Below are positions 47,499 to 59,240 of a stretch of 64,000 nt of DNA, in pieces. Source of the stretch: an uncultured Lutibacter sp. (GTDB lineage Bacteria > Bacteroidota > Bacteroidia > Flavobacteriales > Flavobacteriaceae); NCBI RefSeq assembly GCF_947493565.1, contig NZ_CANLRG010000004.1:62001-126000 (forward strand). Reading direction: 5' to 3'. How positions within the stretch are numbered: position 1 is the first letter of the stretch; each line of letters opens with the position of its first letter. Made by a program: the position numbers and the translations under genes. The notes below the pieces were generated by a model. That model was given only the letters and a program-made list of their open reading frames with translations, did not search any database and was not told the DNA's origin.

Positions 47499-49994
47499 AT
47501 GACCAAAAAACTTCTTACTAGCCTATTAACAGTGCTGTTAATAGTTGGAGTATCTTCTAATGCAGAAGCACAAAAAAAGAAAAAAAAGAAAAATCAAACT
47601 GTTGCTCCTACTCCACCACCAAAACCAAAAAAGGGCGCCATTCAACCTTACAATAAGGTTGTAACAAAAGATGCAAAAACCGATGAAGGTTTGTTTAAAG
47701 TTCACTCTATTGATGATAAATATTTATTTGAAATTCCAGACTCATTATTAGAAAGAGAAATGCTTATGGTAACTCGTATTGCAAAAAACACTTCAAATAA
47801 TAGTGATTTTGGAGGTCAAAAAGCAAATACACAAGTTTTGCGTTGGCAAAAAAAAGGAAAACAAATTTTGTTAAGAGTTGTTTCTCATAATGTAGTTGCT
47901 GATGAAAAACTTCCAATTCATGAAGCCGTAGTAAACTCTAACTTTGAACCTGTACTCTTTGCTTTTCCAATAGCTGCATTTAATGATGATAAAACTTCAA
48001 CTGTAATTGATGTAACAGAATTATTTTCAACAGATGTTAAAGCCTTAGGTTTACCAAGCTATAAAAGAAAAGGTTATAAAATTACACGATTAGATACCAA
48101 AAAATCATTTATTGAAAGTGTAAAAAGCTACCCATTAAATATTGAAACAAGACACGTAAAAACTTATGCTGCAGGATCGCCTCCATCCAATTCAAGCACT
48201 GGAACTATTTCTGTTGAAATGAGTAATTCAATGATTCTATTACCTAAAGTTCCAATGAAACGAAGAATTTTTGATGAAAGAGTTGGTTGGTTTACAACCT
48301 CACAAGTTGATTATGGCTCTGAAGCTCAAAAAAGTGAAAAAGTAACATACTTAGATCGTTGGAGATTGGAAGTAAAAGATGAAGATATTGAGAAATTTAA
48401 ACGTGGTGAATTAGTTGAACCAAAAAAACCAATTATATATTACATTGATAGAGCAACTCCTGAAAAATGGAGACAATATATAAAAGATGGTATTGAAGAT
48501 TGGCAAGTGGCTTTTGAAGCTGCAGGATTTAAAAATGCCATCATTGCTAAAGACCCTCCTACAAAAGAAGAAGATCCAGATTGGAGTCCTGAAGATGTCC
48601 GCTATTCTGTTGTAAGATATTTAGCCTCTCCTATTCCAAATGCAAATGGTCCACACGTGAGCGATCCTCGATCTGGTGAAATTTTAGAATCTGATATCAA
48701 CTGGTATCATAATGTAATGAGTTTATTAAAAGGTTGGTACTTTGTTCAAACTGCAGCTATTAATCCTGAGGCTCAAACTACTGAATTTAAAGATGAAGTT
48801 ATGGGGCGTTTAATTCGTTTTGTTTCTTCTCATGAAGTTGGTCATACTTTAGGTTTACCTCATAATATGGGGAGTAGTGCTTCCTACCCCGTAGATTCTT
48901 TACGTTCAGCAACATTTACCCAAAAATATAGCACTGCTCCATCTATTATGGATTATGCACGTTTTAATTATGTTGCACAACCTGGAGACAAAGGAGTTGC
49001 AATGAATCCTAATATTGGGGTATATGACAAATATGCTATGAAATGGGGATATCGACCAATTTTAGATGCAGAAACACCAGAAGATGAAAAAGAAACTTTA
49101 GATAGCTGGATTTTAGAACATGCTGGAGATCCATTATATCGTTTTGGACATCAACAAGCTGGTGATGTTGTTGACCCAAGTTCTCAAACAGAAGATTTAG
49201 GAGACGATGCCATTAAAGCTAGCTCTTATGGAATTGCTAACCTAAAAAGAATTGTTCCAAATTTAATTAACTGGACTGCTGAAAAAGGTAAAAATTACGA
49301 TGATTTAGAAACTATGTATGGACATGTAGTTTCTCAGTTTAATAGATATATGGGACATGTTTCTTCTAATTTAGGTGGTGTTTATGAAAATTATAAAACC
49401 TATGACCAAGAAGGAAATGTATATACGCATGTAGATAAAGCACATCAAAAAAACTGTTTAAAATTTATCAATACAGAATTATTTGATACTCCAACCTGGC
49501 TTATCGATAAAAATATAATTGGCAGAACTGAATATTCTGGAGTTACTGAAAGAATTAGAAGTATTCAAGTTAGAACTTTAAACAATATTCTTTCTTTAGG
49601 AAGAATGATGCGTATGATTGAAAATGAAACTTTGAATGGTTCTGAAGCCTATTCGCTAATTTCAATGATGTCTGATTTACGAAATGGAATTTGGTCTGAG
49701 TTACGTACTGGAAAAAATATTGATACTTATAGAAGAAATCTTCAAAGAGCACATGTTGAAAGATTAGCGTATTTGATGAATGCTAAAGACTCAAAAAGTT
49801 TTAAAGGTTCAAGTTATATAAAAAGTACAGCAGTAACTGTAAAACAATCTGATATTATTCCTGTGGTTCGTGGAGAGCTTAACAGAATTAAAAGAGATGC
49901 ACAAAGAGCTGCAAATGCTACAACAAATACTATAAAAAAATACCACTTGCAAGATATTGCTAAACGTATAGATGGAATTTTAGATCCTAAGTAG
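47499..49994 (+). CDS. Secreted zinc metalloprotease (metzincin type, DUF5117/DUF5118-like)
   Basis: 831 residues with signal peptide (ends near SNAEAQ) and a basic run KKKKKK just after it. The zinc motif HEVGHTLGLPH (HExxHxxGxxH) lies around residue 445 with a following Met-turn candidate (SIMDYARFNYV). N-terminal DUF5117/5118-type domains (IPDSLLEREMLMVTRIAKNTSN; QVLRWQKKGKQILLRVVSHNV) and an alpha-helical C-terminal part are as in Bacteroidota zinc-dependent metalloproteases. Probably periplasmic or outer-membrane associated. Monocistronic. Confidence 0.9.
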   Translation: MTKKLLTSLLTVLLIVGVSSNAEAQKKKKKKNQTVAPTPPPKPKKGAIQPYNKVVTKDAKTDEGLFKVHSIDDKYLFEIPDSLLEREMLMVTRIAKNTSNNSDFGGQKANTQVLRWQKKGKQILLRVVSHNVVADEKLPIHEAVVNSNFEPVLFAFPIAAFNDDKTSTVIDVTELFSTDVKALGLPSYKRKGYKITRLDTKKSFIESVKSYPLNIETRHVKTYAAGSPPSNSSTGTISVEMSNSMILLPKVPMKRRIFDERVGWFTTSQVDYGSEAQKSEKVTYLDRWRLEVKDEDIEKFKRGELVEPKKPIIYYIDRATPEKWRQYIKDGIEDWQVAFEAAGFKNAIIAKDPPTKEEDPDWSPEDVRYSVVRYLASPIPNANGPHVSDPRSGEILESDINWYHNVMSLLKGWYFVQTAAINPEAQTTEFKDEVMGRLIRFVSSHEVGHTLGLPHNMGSSASYPVDSLRSATFTQKYSTAPSIMDYARFNYVAQPGDKGVAMNPNIGVYDKYAMKWGYRPILDAETPEDEKETLDSWILEHAGDPLYRFGHQQAGDVVDPSSQTEDLGDDAIKASSYGIANLKRIVPNLINWTAEKGKNYDDLETMYGHVVSQFNRYMGHVSSNLGGVYENYKTYDQEGNVYTHVDKAHQKNCLKFINTELFDTPTWLIDKNIIGRTEYSGVTERIRSIQVRTLNNILSLGRMMRMIENETLNGSEAYSLISMMSDLRNGIWSELRTGKNIDTYRRNLQRAHVERLAYLMNAKDSKSFKGSSYIKSTAVTVKQSDIIPVVRGELNRIKRDAQRAANATTNTIKKYHLQDIAKRIDGILDPK

Positions 49995-50020
49995 ATTATA
50001 ATTATATTATATTATTTCAC

Positions 50021-50054
50021 AAAAAAAGAGCCTCAAAATTGAGGCTCTTTTTTT
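50021..50054 (+). terminator. Terminator after metalloprotease
   Basis: AAAAAAAGAGCCTCAA pairs perfectly with TTGAGGCTCTTTTTTT. Confidence 0.92.
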
Positions 50055-50146
50055 AATCTTAAGCATCTAATTTATTAACACATTACTTTAAAAATCAATT
50101 ATTTATTAAATTTTTTTTTATATTAGCCAAACTAACTAAAAAAACT

Positions 50147-50698
50147 ATGGAATATTCTTCCCGAAGGAAGTTTTTGCAAAAAACTGTCTTAGCTTCTACA
50201 AGCATAGCGCTACTCTCAAACATTCAACTTGCAAATGCATTTTCTTTTTCTAATTGCCCTTTTGAAGGTTACAATTCATATGCTGAAGAAAAAAATGATT
50301 TAAGGAATCCTTTTTTATCTGGTAAACAAATTTCAATCAAAGGTCAAATTTTTGATAAAACTGGAACTAATTTGTTACCAAATGTTTGTATTGAAGTTTG
50401 GCATTTATCTCCAAACTCTAAAAGCTATAAGCATAGAGCTAAATTAAAAACAGATACTAAAGGCAATTATCATTTTATTACCGATTTTCCAAATAAAGAA
50501 TATGGAAAATCTTCTAGAATATATTTTAAAATTTCTAATAGTGAAACTTATTATTTCACAGAACTAGTCATAAATAGTACAGGAGCTCATATCACAGATA
50601 AACATTGGTATGACAACCAACTACTAGATGAACACCTTTTTCCCATAACTGAAGAATTTGAAAACTCTTCAACTATAACATTTAACATAACTCTTTAA
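50147..50698 (+). CDS. Intradiol-dioxygenase-like secreted protein lacking His ligands
   Basis: 183 residues with a Tat-like or Sec signal (SSRRKFLQKTVLASTSIALLS, Arg-Arg). The core (about 63-145) follows the protocatechuate 3,4-dioxygenase beta fold: LPNVCIEVWHLSPNSKSYKHR, TDTKGNYHF. Tyr94 matches the first iron Tyr, but where the family has His-x-His this protein has Arg124-Ile125-Tyr126, so iron binding and ring cleavage are doubtful. It opens a run of rightward genes (collar protein, adhesin, PorP). A structural or binding role is possible. Confidence 0.65.
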   Translation: MEYSSRRKFLQKTVLASTSIALLSNIQLANAFSFSNCPFEGYNSYAEEKNDLRNPFLSGKQISIKGQIFDKTGTNLLPNVCIEVWHLSPNSKSYKHRAKLKTDTKGNYHFITDFPNKEYGKSSRIYFKISNSETYYFTELVINSTGAHITDKHWYDNQLLDEHLFPITEEFENSSTITFNITL

Positions 50699-50759
50699 TT
50701 AAATTTTAAAAACTGTCATAAAAATTGACATTCATATTAACTATTTAAATAAATGATTT

Positions 50760-51116
50760 ATGTACACATTAAACATTAAAAACAACTATCCATGGGCAAT
50801 CACTGTTAATGGAAACAAAATTATTAACGATCAAGGAGATTCTGCTTGTTTAAAAAATCAAGGCAATTCTTATGTAACTATTCCTGGAATTGGTGAAATG
50901 GCGTTTATTGATCTTGGCGATAAAAAAATTGCTGGATACCCTTTTATTAAAGAAACTTGGGGTGTTTTGGTAAGAACCAGTACTGTTGAAGCTTATTACC
51001 GATATGAAGGAGGAGGAGAGTTAACAGCGGTAATTGACCAATATGGCACCTGTTCCCTTTCAACGTCTAATGGAACTCTTATATCTATTGCCATGCCAGA
51101 ACTTATTATTAAATAA
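50760..51116 (+). CDS. Unknown small beta-rich protein
   Basis: 118 residues, no signal peptide and no recognised motif. Gly- and Thr-rich with short alternating segments, suggesting a beta sandwich (MYTLNIKNNYPWAITVNG; GVLVRTSTVEAYYRYEGGGELTAVI). It lies 61 bases after the dioxygenase-like gene and 34 before the tail-collar gene, so cotranscription is likely. Possibly a partner of the collar protein; no function can be given. Confidence 0.65.
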   Translation: MYTLNIKNNYPWAITVNGNKIINDQGDSACLKNQGNSYVTIPGIGEMAFIDLGDKKIAGYPFIKETWGVLVRTSTVEAYYRYEGGGELTAVIDQYGTCSLSTSNGTLISIAMPELIIK

Positions 51117-51150
51117 AAATTACATTATTAACTATTAAAAAATTAAAATT

Positions 51151-51678
51151 ATGGAGCCATTTTTAGGACAAATTATGATGTTTGGAGGGAACTTTGCCCC
51201 AAGAGGTTGGGCTTTTTGTAACGGACAACTACTAGCTATCTCACAAAACAGCGCATTATTTTCAATTTTAGGGACTACCTATGGTGGAGATGGAATAACT
51301 ACTTTTGCCTTACCAGATTTACGTGGTAGAGTACCTATTAACTCTGGAGGTGGAAGTGCAGGTCCTGGCCTTTCACCTAGACCTCTGGGACAAAGAGGAG
51401 GCGTGCAAGACGTAACTTTAAACCAAACTCAAATGCCTAACCATAGTCATAATGGGCAAATTGCAGTTAGTACTAGCACAGGTGGTGAATCTAACCCTTC
51501 TGGTCAGTATATTGCTGCTCACTCTGGAGCATTTAGTGAAGAATCTTCTTCTGGAAGCAATTTAAATGGATTAACTATTGGTGCTACTGGGAGTAATCAA
51601 CCTCATACAAATATGCAACCTTATTTAGCTATTAATTTTGTAATAGCTCTTGTCGGAATTTTCCCTTCTAGAGATTAA
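51151..51678 (+). CDS. Phage tail collar domain protein (microcystin-dependent protein family)
   Basis: 175 residues. EPFLGQIMMFGGNFAPRGW then FCNGQLL, SILGTTYGGDGITTFALPDLRGRVPI, GQRGGV, QMPNHSH and QPYLAINFVIALVGIFPSR are the signature of the MdpB/tail-collar family, found in phage tail fibres and also in stand-alone bacterial clusters. No phage structural, packaging or integrase genes are near, so this is the bacterial type of unknown function, perhaps surface displayed. No signal peptide is seen. Confidence 0.88.
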   Translation: MEPFLGQIMMFGGNFAPRGWAFCNGQLLAISQNSALFSILGTTYGGDGITTFALPDLRGRVPINSGGGSAGPGLSPRPLGQRGGVQDVTLNQTQMPNHSHNGQIAVSTSTGGESNPSGQYIAAHSGAFSEESSSGSNLNGLTIGATGSNQPHTNMQPYLAINFVIALVGIFPSRD

Positions 51679-51685
51679 AAATTAT

Positions 51686-52090
51686 ATGAGTTTTAAAGTT
51701 GAAATATTACTACCTAAATCGGATATGTTTCCATCACTTGAGTTAAACTTTTTAAATGGTTTACAACAAGCTTTGAATCATCCTAATAATGGAAATAATA
51801 TTCCTACTTTAATTATTGAAAGTATTGGTAATACTTCAAATCATTTTCATATAAAAATTACTAAATATTTGCAATCTAAAATAATTTCAACAACTAGAGA
51901 TTCATTAATCTACAATAATTTTAATGAATCTCTAATAGTACAATTTAAACCCCTAAAATTTGAATATCATAAAACTACTTATCTAAATACAGTTATAAAA
52001 ACTCTAGATACTTTATTAAATAAAAGTTTGTATCAAAAACTTGAAAAGTCACCTCTAACAGGTTGGCAAAATCCTTATATCTGTACCTAA
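51686..52090 (+). CDS. Unknown small protein
   Basis: 134 residues from ATG 51686 ([13 protein letters not shown]); the frame is open 12 codons further back but only to a TTG overlapping the collar gene. No recognised domain; mixed alpha/beta with hydrophobic strands ([31 protein letters not shown]). It lies 7 bases after the collar gene and 10 before the giant adhesin, so it is almost surely cotranscribed with both. Confidence 0.7.
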   Translation: MSFKVEILLPKSDMFPSLELNFLNGLQQALNHPNNGNNIPTLIIESIGNTSNHFHIKITKYLQSKIISTTRDSLIYNNFNESLIVQFKPLKFEYHKTTYLNTVIKTLDTLLNKSLYQKLEKSPLTGWQNPYICT

Positions 52091-52100
52091 AAAATTTATT

Positions 52101-55100
52101 ATGAAAAAAAATACTTTTATTACATTAATGGTTGTTCTTTTTATAGGAATAACTCATGGATTTTCTCAAAAAGTTGCAGTTATTGGTATCAATCATAACT
52201 CATCATCTCCAAATACTGATGGTTTTAGTTTTGTTGCTTTGGAAGATTTGCCTTCAGGAGAAGTAATTTATTTTACTTCAAATGAATACGATGCAACTGC
52301 AAACGTTTTTACCTTTAACGGAGCTGCAACAGGTGAAGGAGTAGTTGTTTTTACTACAACTTCAATTATTAGTAAAGGAACGGTCATTTTTGTTGATGAA
52401 ACAGGCACATCAACCGATGTATTTACTGTTAGTTGTTCCGGAGGAGGAGCTTGTGGAACTGCAACATTTCCTGCAGCAACTGAAAGTTTTCAATTGGCTA
52501 CTAATGGAGATAGCATTTATGCATATACTGATACTGATGACAATCCTATTAATGGAATTGGAGAAATTTATGCCGTACTATTTACAGGTTCAGGACAAGC
52601 TCCTGGTCAAAATGGAGGAACTATCCCAGCTAATGAAAATCCTACACAGGGAGGAGACCATCCTAATGCTATAGTAGTAGATGGATTTCCTGATGATGGA
52701 GATATTAATATTGGACCCGATAGAGTGGAATACAAATTCAATCCTGCTTCTTTAAGAGATGCTGTAAGTAAAACATCACTTGAAAACCCAACCAATTATT
52801 TATGGAACGTTTCTAGTCAAGATTTATCTATTGTACCTTTTACAAATTTAAATTTATCTGGAGCAAACCCAATAGCAACTATAACTGTTTCTCCAACTTC
52901 ATTAAATGAAAATAGTGGCTCATCATTTACTTACACTTTTTCTTTAAATACGAATGCAACTACAAATACAACTATAAATTTTTCAGTTAGTGGATCTGCA
53001 ATTTTAAATACTGATTATACTCAATCTGGAGCTACTACTTTTAATGCTTCAACTGGAACCGCTGTAATTGCTAGTGGAACCAACTCAAAAACAATAACAA
53101 TTACACCAACAGGTGATTCTACTTTAGAACCTGATGAAGATATCATAATTACTTTAACAGCTGGCAGTGGTTATGATGCTGGAAGCCCAAGCATTGCAAC
53201 TGCTACAATTGTAAATGATGACTCAATTACAATCACTCCTTCAATAGCTATTACTGGAGTCAATAACGATACTACTGAAGGATTCTCATTTGTAGCTTTA
53301 GAAGATATTACTGCAGGGACAATCTTTTATTTCACTGATAATGAGTTCAGTAATTCAACTCTTACTTTTAACTCTGGCGAATTTGTAGCTTCTTGGACAG
53401 CACCAGCCGGAGGTGTTTTAAGAGGAGAAGTTATTGTTGTAAAAGAAACCAGTACAAATTCATTCACAACCTATTGTAATAGTGGAAATTGCGGCTCTGT
53501 AATATTACAGGCAGGCAGCTTTTCTTTAGCCACTAATGGAGAAACGTTAAGTGCTTATACGGATACGGATAATGATCCCACCAATGAAATAACAAACATA
53601 CAAGCTGTTTTATATACAGGAAATACTAGTACTTCAGGAGGTACTATTCCTTCTATTGAAGACCCCACTAGTGTTTATGTTGGCTCAGTTTTAGTTGATG
53701 GATTTGCACCTGTAGCCCCAAATAGAACAGAATATGATCCGTCCAAAAGGAACATAACTGTTGATCATGCTAATTTTCAAAATACTTCAAACTGGTTGCA
53801 TGCCCAAACCAATCAAGATCTTTCAACTGTACCTTTTAATAATATTATTATTTCAACAGGTTCTCCTAACCCAGTACTAACTTTAACTAATTCCCCTTCA
53901 ACAGTAATTGAAGATTTAGGAACTGGAATGGTTTATACATTTTCTCTAAGTGCTAATGCAACAAGTGATATCGTTATCAATTTTGATGTTACAGGTACGG
54001 CTACCTTAACTTCAGATTATACAGTTGCAGGCGCTACAACATTTAACGCAACTAATGGAACAGCAACAATTGCAAACGGAACCAATTCAGTAGCTATAAC
54101 AATTACACCTGTAACAGATACTGATGTTGAAATCCAAGAGACTGTAAAATTAACAATAACTTCAGGTACAGGTTACGACGGAGGCTCTCCAAATGAAGCT
54201 ATAGGATATATTAATAACGACGACACTAGTAATTCAAATCCTCTTGTTGCCATAACTGGAATTAATCATACAGATCCTGATGGATTTTCTTTTGTTGCCG
54301 CTAAAGATATTCCAGCTAACACAACAATTTATTTTACTGAAAACTCATTTAACAAAAACACATTATTGTTTGATTCTGGAGATGCTGTTTTATCTTATAC
54401 ATCTCCTTCTACAGTAATTCCTAAAGGTGATGTAATTGTAATTAAAGAAACTTCTCCTGATACATTTTCAATTAATTGTGATGGAAATTCAGGAGCTGCT
54501 TGTGGAAGTATTTCTTTAATATCTGGAAATTTTTCACCCGCAACATCTGGAGAAACATTTTATGCATATGAAGATAATGACAATGACCCCACTAATGGTG
54601 TAATTGATATTTATGCAGTTATTTATACAGGAAATGGAAGCTCTGGGAGTTCAGGAGGAACAATACCAAGTTTAGAAGATCCTTCTGGAATTTATTTAAG
54701 TGCATTAGTAATTGATGGATTTCCTACTACACAACCAAACAGAACAGAGTTTGACCCTACAAAAAGAAATATACTTGTAGATCAAGCTAACTTTGAAGAC
54801 ATTACAAACTGGATTTATGCACAAACCAATCAGGATTTATCAACAGTACCATTTACTATTTTAAATATTGTAGATACCACTCCTCCTACTGCTGTTTGTA
54901 AAGCATTTACAGCTCAAATAGGAACTTCAGGAACAGTAACAATTACTGCTTCAGATGTAAACGACGGTTCATCTGATAATATTGGAATAGCATCAATGAG
55001 TGTTAGTCCTAATACTTTTACTTGTTCTGATGTTAGTGCAACTCCAATTAACGTTACATTAACTGTAACGGACGCTGCCGGAAATAGTGATACTTGTATT

Positions 55101-58100
55101 GCTCAAGTAACTATTGAAGATAATTTAGCTGCAAGCGTTACCTATACAGCTCCAACAGATTTATGCTTAAATACAAATATACAAACTGGATTAGGCGGTG
55201 GAAACCCTGTAGGTGGCATCTATTCAGGTCCTGGAGTAACCGATGATGGAAATGGATTAACATACAGTTTCAATCCTAATGCTGCTGGTGTTGGAACACA
55301 CTCAATAACTTATACTTATACCAATGCAAATAATTGTAGTTATGCAGCTTCAGATAATATCGAAGTTTTTGCCCTTCCAACCGTTACTTTTACAGCCCCA
55401 GGAGACCTGTGTGCCAATGTTGTAACACAAACAGGATTAGGTGGTGGAAGCCCAAGTGGCGGAGTATATTCAGGTGTTGGAGTAACCGATGATGGAAATG
55501 GATTAACTTATAGCTTTAATCCTGCTATTGCTGGTGTTGGAATAAATTTATTAACCTATACATATACAAATGCTAACGGATGTTCTGTAAGCACTTCTGA
55601 TGATATAGAAATCTTTGCTTTACCAACAGTGACTTTTACCGCTCCTTCCGATGTATGTATCAATGTTGGAACTCAAACTGGACTAGGTGGTGGAAGCCCA
55701 AGTGGTGGAATATATTCGGGAACTGGAGTGACAGATGATGGAAATGGATCAACTTATAGTTTTAACCCAAATATTGCTGGCGTAGGTACACATACTTTAA
55801 CATACACCTATACAAACTCAAACGGTTGTACTGTAAGCTCCTCTGATGATATAGAAGTTTTCGCTTTACCAACAGTTACTTTTACGGCTCCTTCAAGTCC
55901 TTTCTGCCCTAGCTCTTCACAAACTGGTCTTGGTGGTGGACTCCCTACTGGAGGAGTTTATAGTGGGACTGGAGTAACAGATGATGGAAATGGGTTAACT
56001 TATAGTTTTGTTGCTCCTGCAACAAATGGTACAATACCAATAACAATTACATATACGTATACTAACACAAATGGATGCACTAATTCTGCTTCAGATAATG
56101 TTAGTATTGAAGATAATATAGATCCTGTAATTACTTGTATTCCTAATAGTACACGAAATATTGATCCTAATACTTGTAGTTACACTATTGTTGGAACTGA
56201 ACTAGATGCTACATTTACAGACAATTGTACAAATGGAAGTATTACTAATGATTTAAACGGAACAGCAACCATAGCTGGAGAAGTATTACTAAAAGGAGAT
56301 ACAACAATCACTTGGACTGCTGACGACGGAAACGGACAAACAGCAACTTGTACCACAATTATTACTGTTAATGATAATGAGCCTCCAAAAATAAATTGTC
56401 CTACTAACATAGTTGTAACAAACGATACTGGAGAGTGTAGCTCAATAGTAAATTTTGAAATGCCTACCGCCACAGATAATTGTTACTTCTTAAATGAAAG
56501 TTTAGCTGAGTCCCCTCCTCAAACATCAAGTTTTTCTGGTAATGCTAGAGGTTATTGGTTTATTGCTCCAGTAGATTTTTATATAACAGCTTTAAATGTT
56601 CCAAATACTGCTTCAAATGACAATCAAAATATTCAGGTAATGAGGTTCTCACAACCACCTTCTACCTGGTCATCAACAAGTAGCTATAGTGAATTATTAC
56701 ATTGGTCTAATAACATTACTGGAAACGATTTTATAAATGTCAACATCGCTATCAATGCAGGTGATATTATTGGTGTCTTAGGTACACGTGGTAATTCTAA
56801 TATTAACTCATATGCTTCAAATTACTCAGACATTAATATTGATGGGAATTCCGTTGAGATAAAAAGATTTGGTACTCAAAACCCAATCAGTAATAGTCCA
56901 GCTCCGCAAGGAACATTTTGGACTGAAAATGGAGGTTCAATAAGTAGAGTTAATTTTAAATATTCATTAACACCCCCTGAAGCTATTGCTGTTCAGCAAA
57001 CAGCTGGATTACCAAGTGGTAGTAAATTTCCTATTGGAACTACTACAAATACTTTTAAAGCAACAGACAGCTCTGGAAATACTGCCTTTTGCAGTTTTAA
57101 TATTACTGTTAATGATACTGAAGCACCAATAGCACTTACTAAAGACATTACTATACAATTGGATGAAAACGGAACCGCTTCTATTTCAGCAGAAGCTATT
57201 GATAATGGTTCATATGATGCATGTGGCATTAAACTATTAAGCTTGTTTCCTACTAATCAATCATTCGATTGTTCCAATATTGGAGAAAATGAAGTTAAAC
57301 TTTTGGTAGTTGATCATAGTGATAACGTAACTGCTGCATATGCTACCGTAACTGTAGTTGACACCACTGCTCCAACTGTAATTACTCAAAATATTACTGT
57401 AGAACTAGACGAAAATGGAACAGCTTCTATTGTTGCTGAACAGATAGATAATGGTTCTTTTGATAATTGTGCTATTGAAAGTTTAACTATAGATACTACT
57501 ACTTTTGATTGTACTTCTGTTGGTGAAAACACCGTAACCTTAACTGCTACAGATGTAAATGGAAACACTGCTTCTGCTGAAGCTGTGATAACTGTGGTTG
57601 ACATTACTGCTCCAACTGTAATTACTCAAAATATTACTGTAGAACTAGACGAAAATGGAACAGCTTCTATTGTTGCTGAACAGATAGATAATGGTTCTTC
57701 TGATAATTGTGCTATTGAAAGTTTAACCATAGATACTACTTCTTTTGATTGTACTTCTGTTGGTGAAAACACCGTAACCTTAACTGCTACAGATGTAAAT
57801 GGAAACACTGCTTCTGCTGAAGCTGTGATAACTGTGGTTGACATTACTGCTCCAACTGTAATTACTCAAAATATTACTGTAGAACTAGACGAAAATGGAA
57901 CCGCTTCTATTGTTGCTAAACAGATAGATAATGGCTCTTTTGATAATTGTGCTATTGAAAGTTTAACTTTAGATACTACTACTTTTAATTGTACTTCTGT
58001 TGGTGAAAATACCGTAACCTTAACTGCTACAGATGTAAATGGAAACACTGCTTCTGCTGAAGCTGTGATAACTGTGGTTGACATTACTGCTCCAACTGTA

Positions 58101-59228
58101 ATTACTCAAAATATTACTGTAGAACTAGACGAAAATGGAACCGCTTCTATTGTTGCTGAACAGATAAATAATGGTTCTTCTGATAATTGTGCTATTGAAA
58201 GTTTAACCATAGATACTACTTCTTTTGATTGTACTTCTGTTGGTGAAAACTCCGTGACTTTAACCGTGGTTGATACTAATGGAAACAGTACCAATGGTTC
58301 GGCTACCGTAACTGTTGTAGATACTGTAGTTCCTATCGCTGTTTGTAAAACACCTTTTACTGTTGAATTGGATGAGACCGGAAATGCTTCTATTGCTGTA
58401 GAGGACATTGATAATGGTTCTTCTGATAATTGTGCCATTGAAAGTTTAACCATAGATACTACTTCTTTTGATTGTTCTAATATTGGTCAAAATAATGTAA
58501 CTCTTACGGTAACTGATGCTGCTGGTAATAGTTCCTCTTGTACTACTGTAGTTACCATTATTGATGTAACTGCCCCAATAGTAATCACTCAAAATATTTC
58601 TGTTGAACTAGATGATAATGGAAATGCAACCATTTCTGCTGAAGAAATAAACGATGGTAGTTTTGATGCTTGTGGGATTGCTTCTTTAAGTTTAGATCAA
58701 ACTTCTTTCTCTTGTCCTACTTTAACTGACTATACTGTTACCTTAACGGTGGTTGATACTAATGGAAATACTGCTTCAGAAATAGCAATGGTTACTTTTA
58801 CTGCTAATGATTTAGATAATGATGCTATTGCTGATAGTTGCGATGACGATATAGATGGAGATGGTGTGGAAAATACTGTTGATAATTGTCCTACGACTTC
58901 TAATGCAAATCAGGCCGATATAGATAGAAATGGCATTGGAGATGTTTGTGATACTAGCGAATTGGAAATTCCTCAAGGATTCTCTCCTAATGGTGATGGA
59001 GTCAACGATGAGTTTATCATTACGGGGCTTCATAAATATCCTAATAACAGTATCCAAATTTTTAACCGATGGGGGAATCTGGTCTATGAATCTAAAAACT
59101 ATCAAAATTATTGGGACGGTATTGCTTCTGGCAAAAAGAAAAAATTACCAGCGGCTCCTTACTTTTATGTATTGAGCATTAATGGAGGTAGTAAAGTTGT
59201 AAAAGGTTGGATATACATCAATTATTAA
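52101..59228 (+). CDS. Giant T9SS type B surface adhesin (Calx-beta, HYR-like repeats, gliding CTD)
   Basis: 2375 residues, signal peptide 1-22. Order: three copies of a module starting [30 protein letters not shown] (about 24-250, 380-590, 712-925), the first two followed by Calx-beta domains (about 255-375, 590-710); one HYR-like domain (930-1008); four 80-residue modules starting TAPxDLC with GLGGG (about 1013-1340); HYR domains, one with an insertion (1342-1640); seven modules of the [21 protein letters not shown] type (about 1670-2235); a thrombospondin type 3-like acidic Ca site (2236-2288); and the gliding-motility-associated C-terminal domain ([15 protein letters not shown]) for T9SS type B export. 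The PorP/SprF partner gene follows. Confidence 0.93.
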   Translation: MKKNTFITLMVVLFIGITHGFSQKVAVIGINHNSSSPNTDGFSFVALEDLPSGEVIYFTSNEYDATANVFTFNGAATGEGVVVFTTTSIISKGTVIFVDETGTSTDVFTVSCSGGGACGTATFPAATESFQLATNGDSIYAYTDTDDNPINGIGEIYAVLFTGSGQAPGQNGGTIPANENPTQGGDHPNAIVVDGFPDDGDINIGPDRVEYKFNPASLRDAVSKTSLENPTNYLWNVSSQDLSIVPFTNLNLSGANPIATITVSPTSLNENSGSSFTYTFSLNTNATTNTTINFSVSGSAILNTDYTQSGATTFNASTGTAVIASGTNSKTITITPTGDSTLEPDEDIIITLTAGSGYDAGSPSIATATIVNDDSITITPSIAITGVNNDTTEGFSFVALEDITAGTIFYFTDNEFSNSTLTFNSGEFVASWTAPAGGVLRGEVIVVKETSTNSFTTYCNSGNCGSVILQAGSFSLATNGETLSAYTDTDNDPTNEITNIQAVLYTGNTSTSGGTIPSIEDPTSVYVGSVLVDGFAPVAPNRTEYDPSKRNITVDHANFQNTSNWLHAQTNQDLSTVPFNNIIISTGSPNPVLTLTNSPSTVIEDLGTGMVYTFSLSANATSDIVINFDVTGTATLTSDYTVAGATTFNATNGTATIANGTNSVAITITPVTDTDVEIQETVKLTITSGTGYDGGSPNEAIGYINNDDTSNSNPLVAITGINHTDPDGFSFVAAKDIPANTTIYFTENSFNKNTLLFDSGDAVLSYTSPSTVIPKGDVIVIKETSPDTFSINCDGNSGAACGSISLISGNFSPATSGETFYAYEDNDNDPTNGVIDIYAVIYTGNGSSGSSGGTIPSLEDPSGIYLSALVIDGFPTTQPNRTEFDPTKRNILVDQANFEDITNWIYAQTNQDLSTVPFTILNIVDTTPPTAVCKAFTAQIGTSGTVTITASDVNDGSSDNIGIASMSVSPNTFTCSDVSATPINVTLTVTDAAGNSDTCIAQVTIEDNLAASVTYTAPTDLCLNTNIQTGLGGGNPVGGIYSGPGVTDDGNGLTYSFNPNAAGVGTHSITYTYTNANNCSYAASDNIEVFALPTVTFTAPGDLCANVVTQTGLGGGSPSGGVYSGVGVTDDGNGLTYSFNPAIAGVGINLLTYTYTNANGCSVSTSDDIEIFALPTVTFTAPSDVCINVGTQTGLGGGSPSGGIYSGTGVTDDGNGSTYSFNPNIAGVGTHTLTYTYTNSNGCTVSSSDDIEVFALPTVTFTAPSSPFCPSSSQTGLGGGLPTGGVYSGTGVTDDGNGLTYSFVAPATNGTIPITITYTYTNTNGCTNSASDNVSIEDNIDPVITCIPNSTRNIDPNTCSYTIVGTELDATFTDNCTNGSITNDLNGTATIAGEVLLKGDTTITWTADDGNGQTATCTTIITVNDNEPPKINCPTNIVVTNDTGECSSIVNFEMPTATDNCYFLNESLAESPPQTSSFSGNARGYWFIAPVDFYITALNVPNTASNDNQNIQVMRFSQPPSTWSSTSSYSELLHWSNNITGNDFINVNIAINAGDIIGVLGTRGNSNINSYASNYSDINIDGNSVEIKRFGTQNPISNSPAPQGTFWTENGGSISRVNFKYSLTPPEAIAVQQTAGLPSGSKFPIGTTTNTFKATDSSGNTAFCSFNITVNDTEAPIALTKDITIQLDENGTASISAEAIDNGSYDACGIKLLSLFPTNQSFDCSNIGENEVKLLVVDHSDNVTAAYATVTVVDTTAPTVITQNITVELDENGTASIVAEQIDNGSFDNCAIESLTIDTTTFDCTSVGENTVTLTATDVNGNTASAEAVITVVDITAPTVITQNITVELDENGTASIVAEQIDNGSSDNCAIESLTIDTTSFDCTSVGENTVTLTATDVNGNTASAEAVITVVDITAPTVITQNITVELDENGTASIVAKQIDNGSFDNCAIESLTLDTTTFNCTSVGENTVTLTATDVNGNTASAEAVITVVDITAPTVITQNITVELDENGTASIVAEQINNGSSDNCAIESLTIDTTSFDCTSVGENSVTLTVVDTNGNSTNGSATVTVVDTVVPIAVCKTPFTVELDETGNASIAVEDIDNGSSDNCAIESLTIDTTSFDCSNIGQNNVTLTVTDAAGNSSSCTTVVTIIDVTAPIVITQNISVELDDNGNATISAEEINDGSFDACGIASLSLDQTSFSCPTLTDYTVTLTVVDTNGNTASEIAMVTFTANDLDNDAIADSCDDDIDGDGVENTVDNCPTTSNANQADIDRNGIGDVCDTSELEIPQGFSPNGDGVNDEFIITGLHKYPNNSIQIFNRWGNLVYESKNYQNYWDGIASGKKKKLPAAPYFYVLSINGGSKVVKGWIYINY
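55137..56105 (+). repeat. Four in-frame repeats of about 245 bp in the adhesin
   Basis: Units begin near 55137, 55378, 55621 and 55867, each encoding TAPx[30 protein letters not shown] and TYTYTN-NGC. They are more diverged in DNA than the 240-bp repeats further on, so older. Confidence 0.75.
57358..58317 (+). repeat. Four near-identical 240-bp in-frame repeats in the adhesin
   Basis: Unit starts at 57358, 57598, 57838 and 58078. Long identical stretches join neighbouring units (for example around 57601-57660 and 57841-57900); only the second half of the last unit diverges. Each encodes 80 residues with two Cys. More diverged copies flank the block on both sides. The near-identity implies recent duplication or ongoing homogenisation, so copy number may vary between strains and assemblies may collapse here. 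Confidence 0.92.
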
Positions 59229-59240
59229 GAAAAAAATCAA

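Noticed and set aside
57386-58453. Four similar minus-strand frames of 72-115 codons at a 240-base period
   Set aside because: They are antisense shadows of the in-frame adhesin repeats; the plus frame is clearly the coding one.
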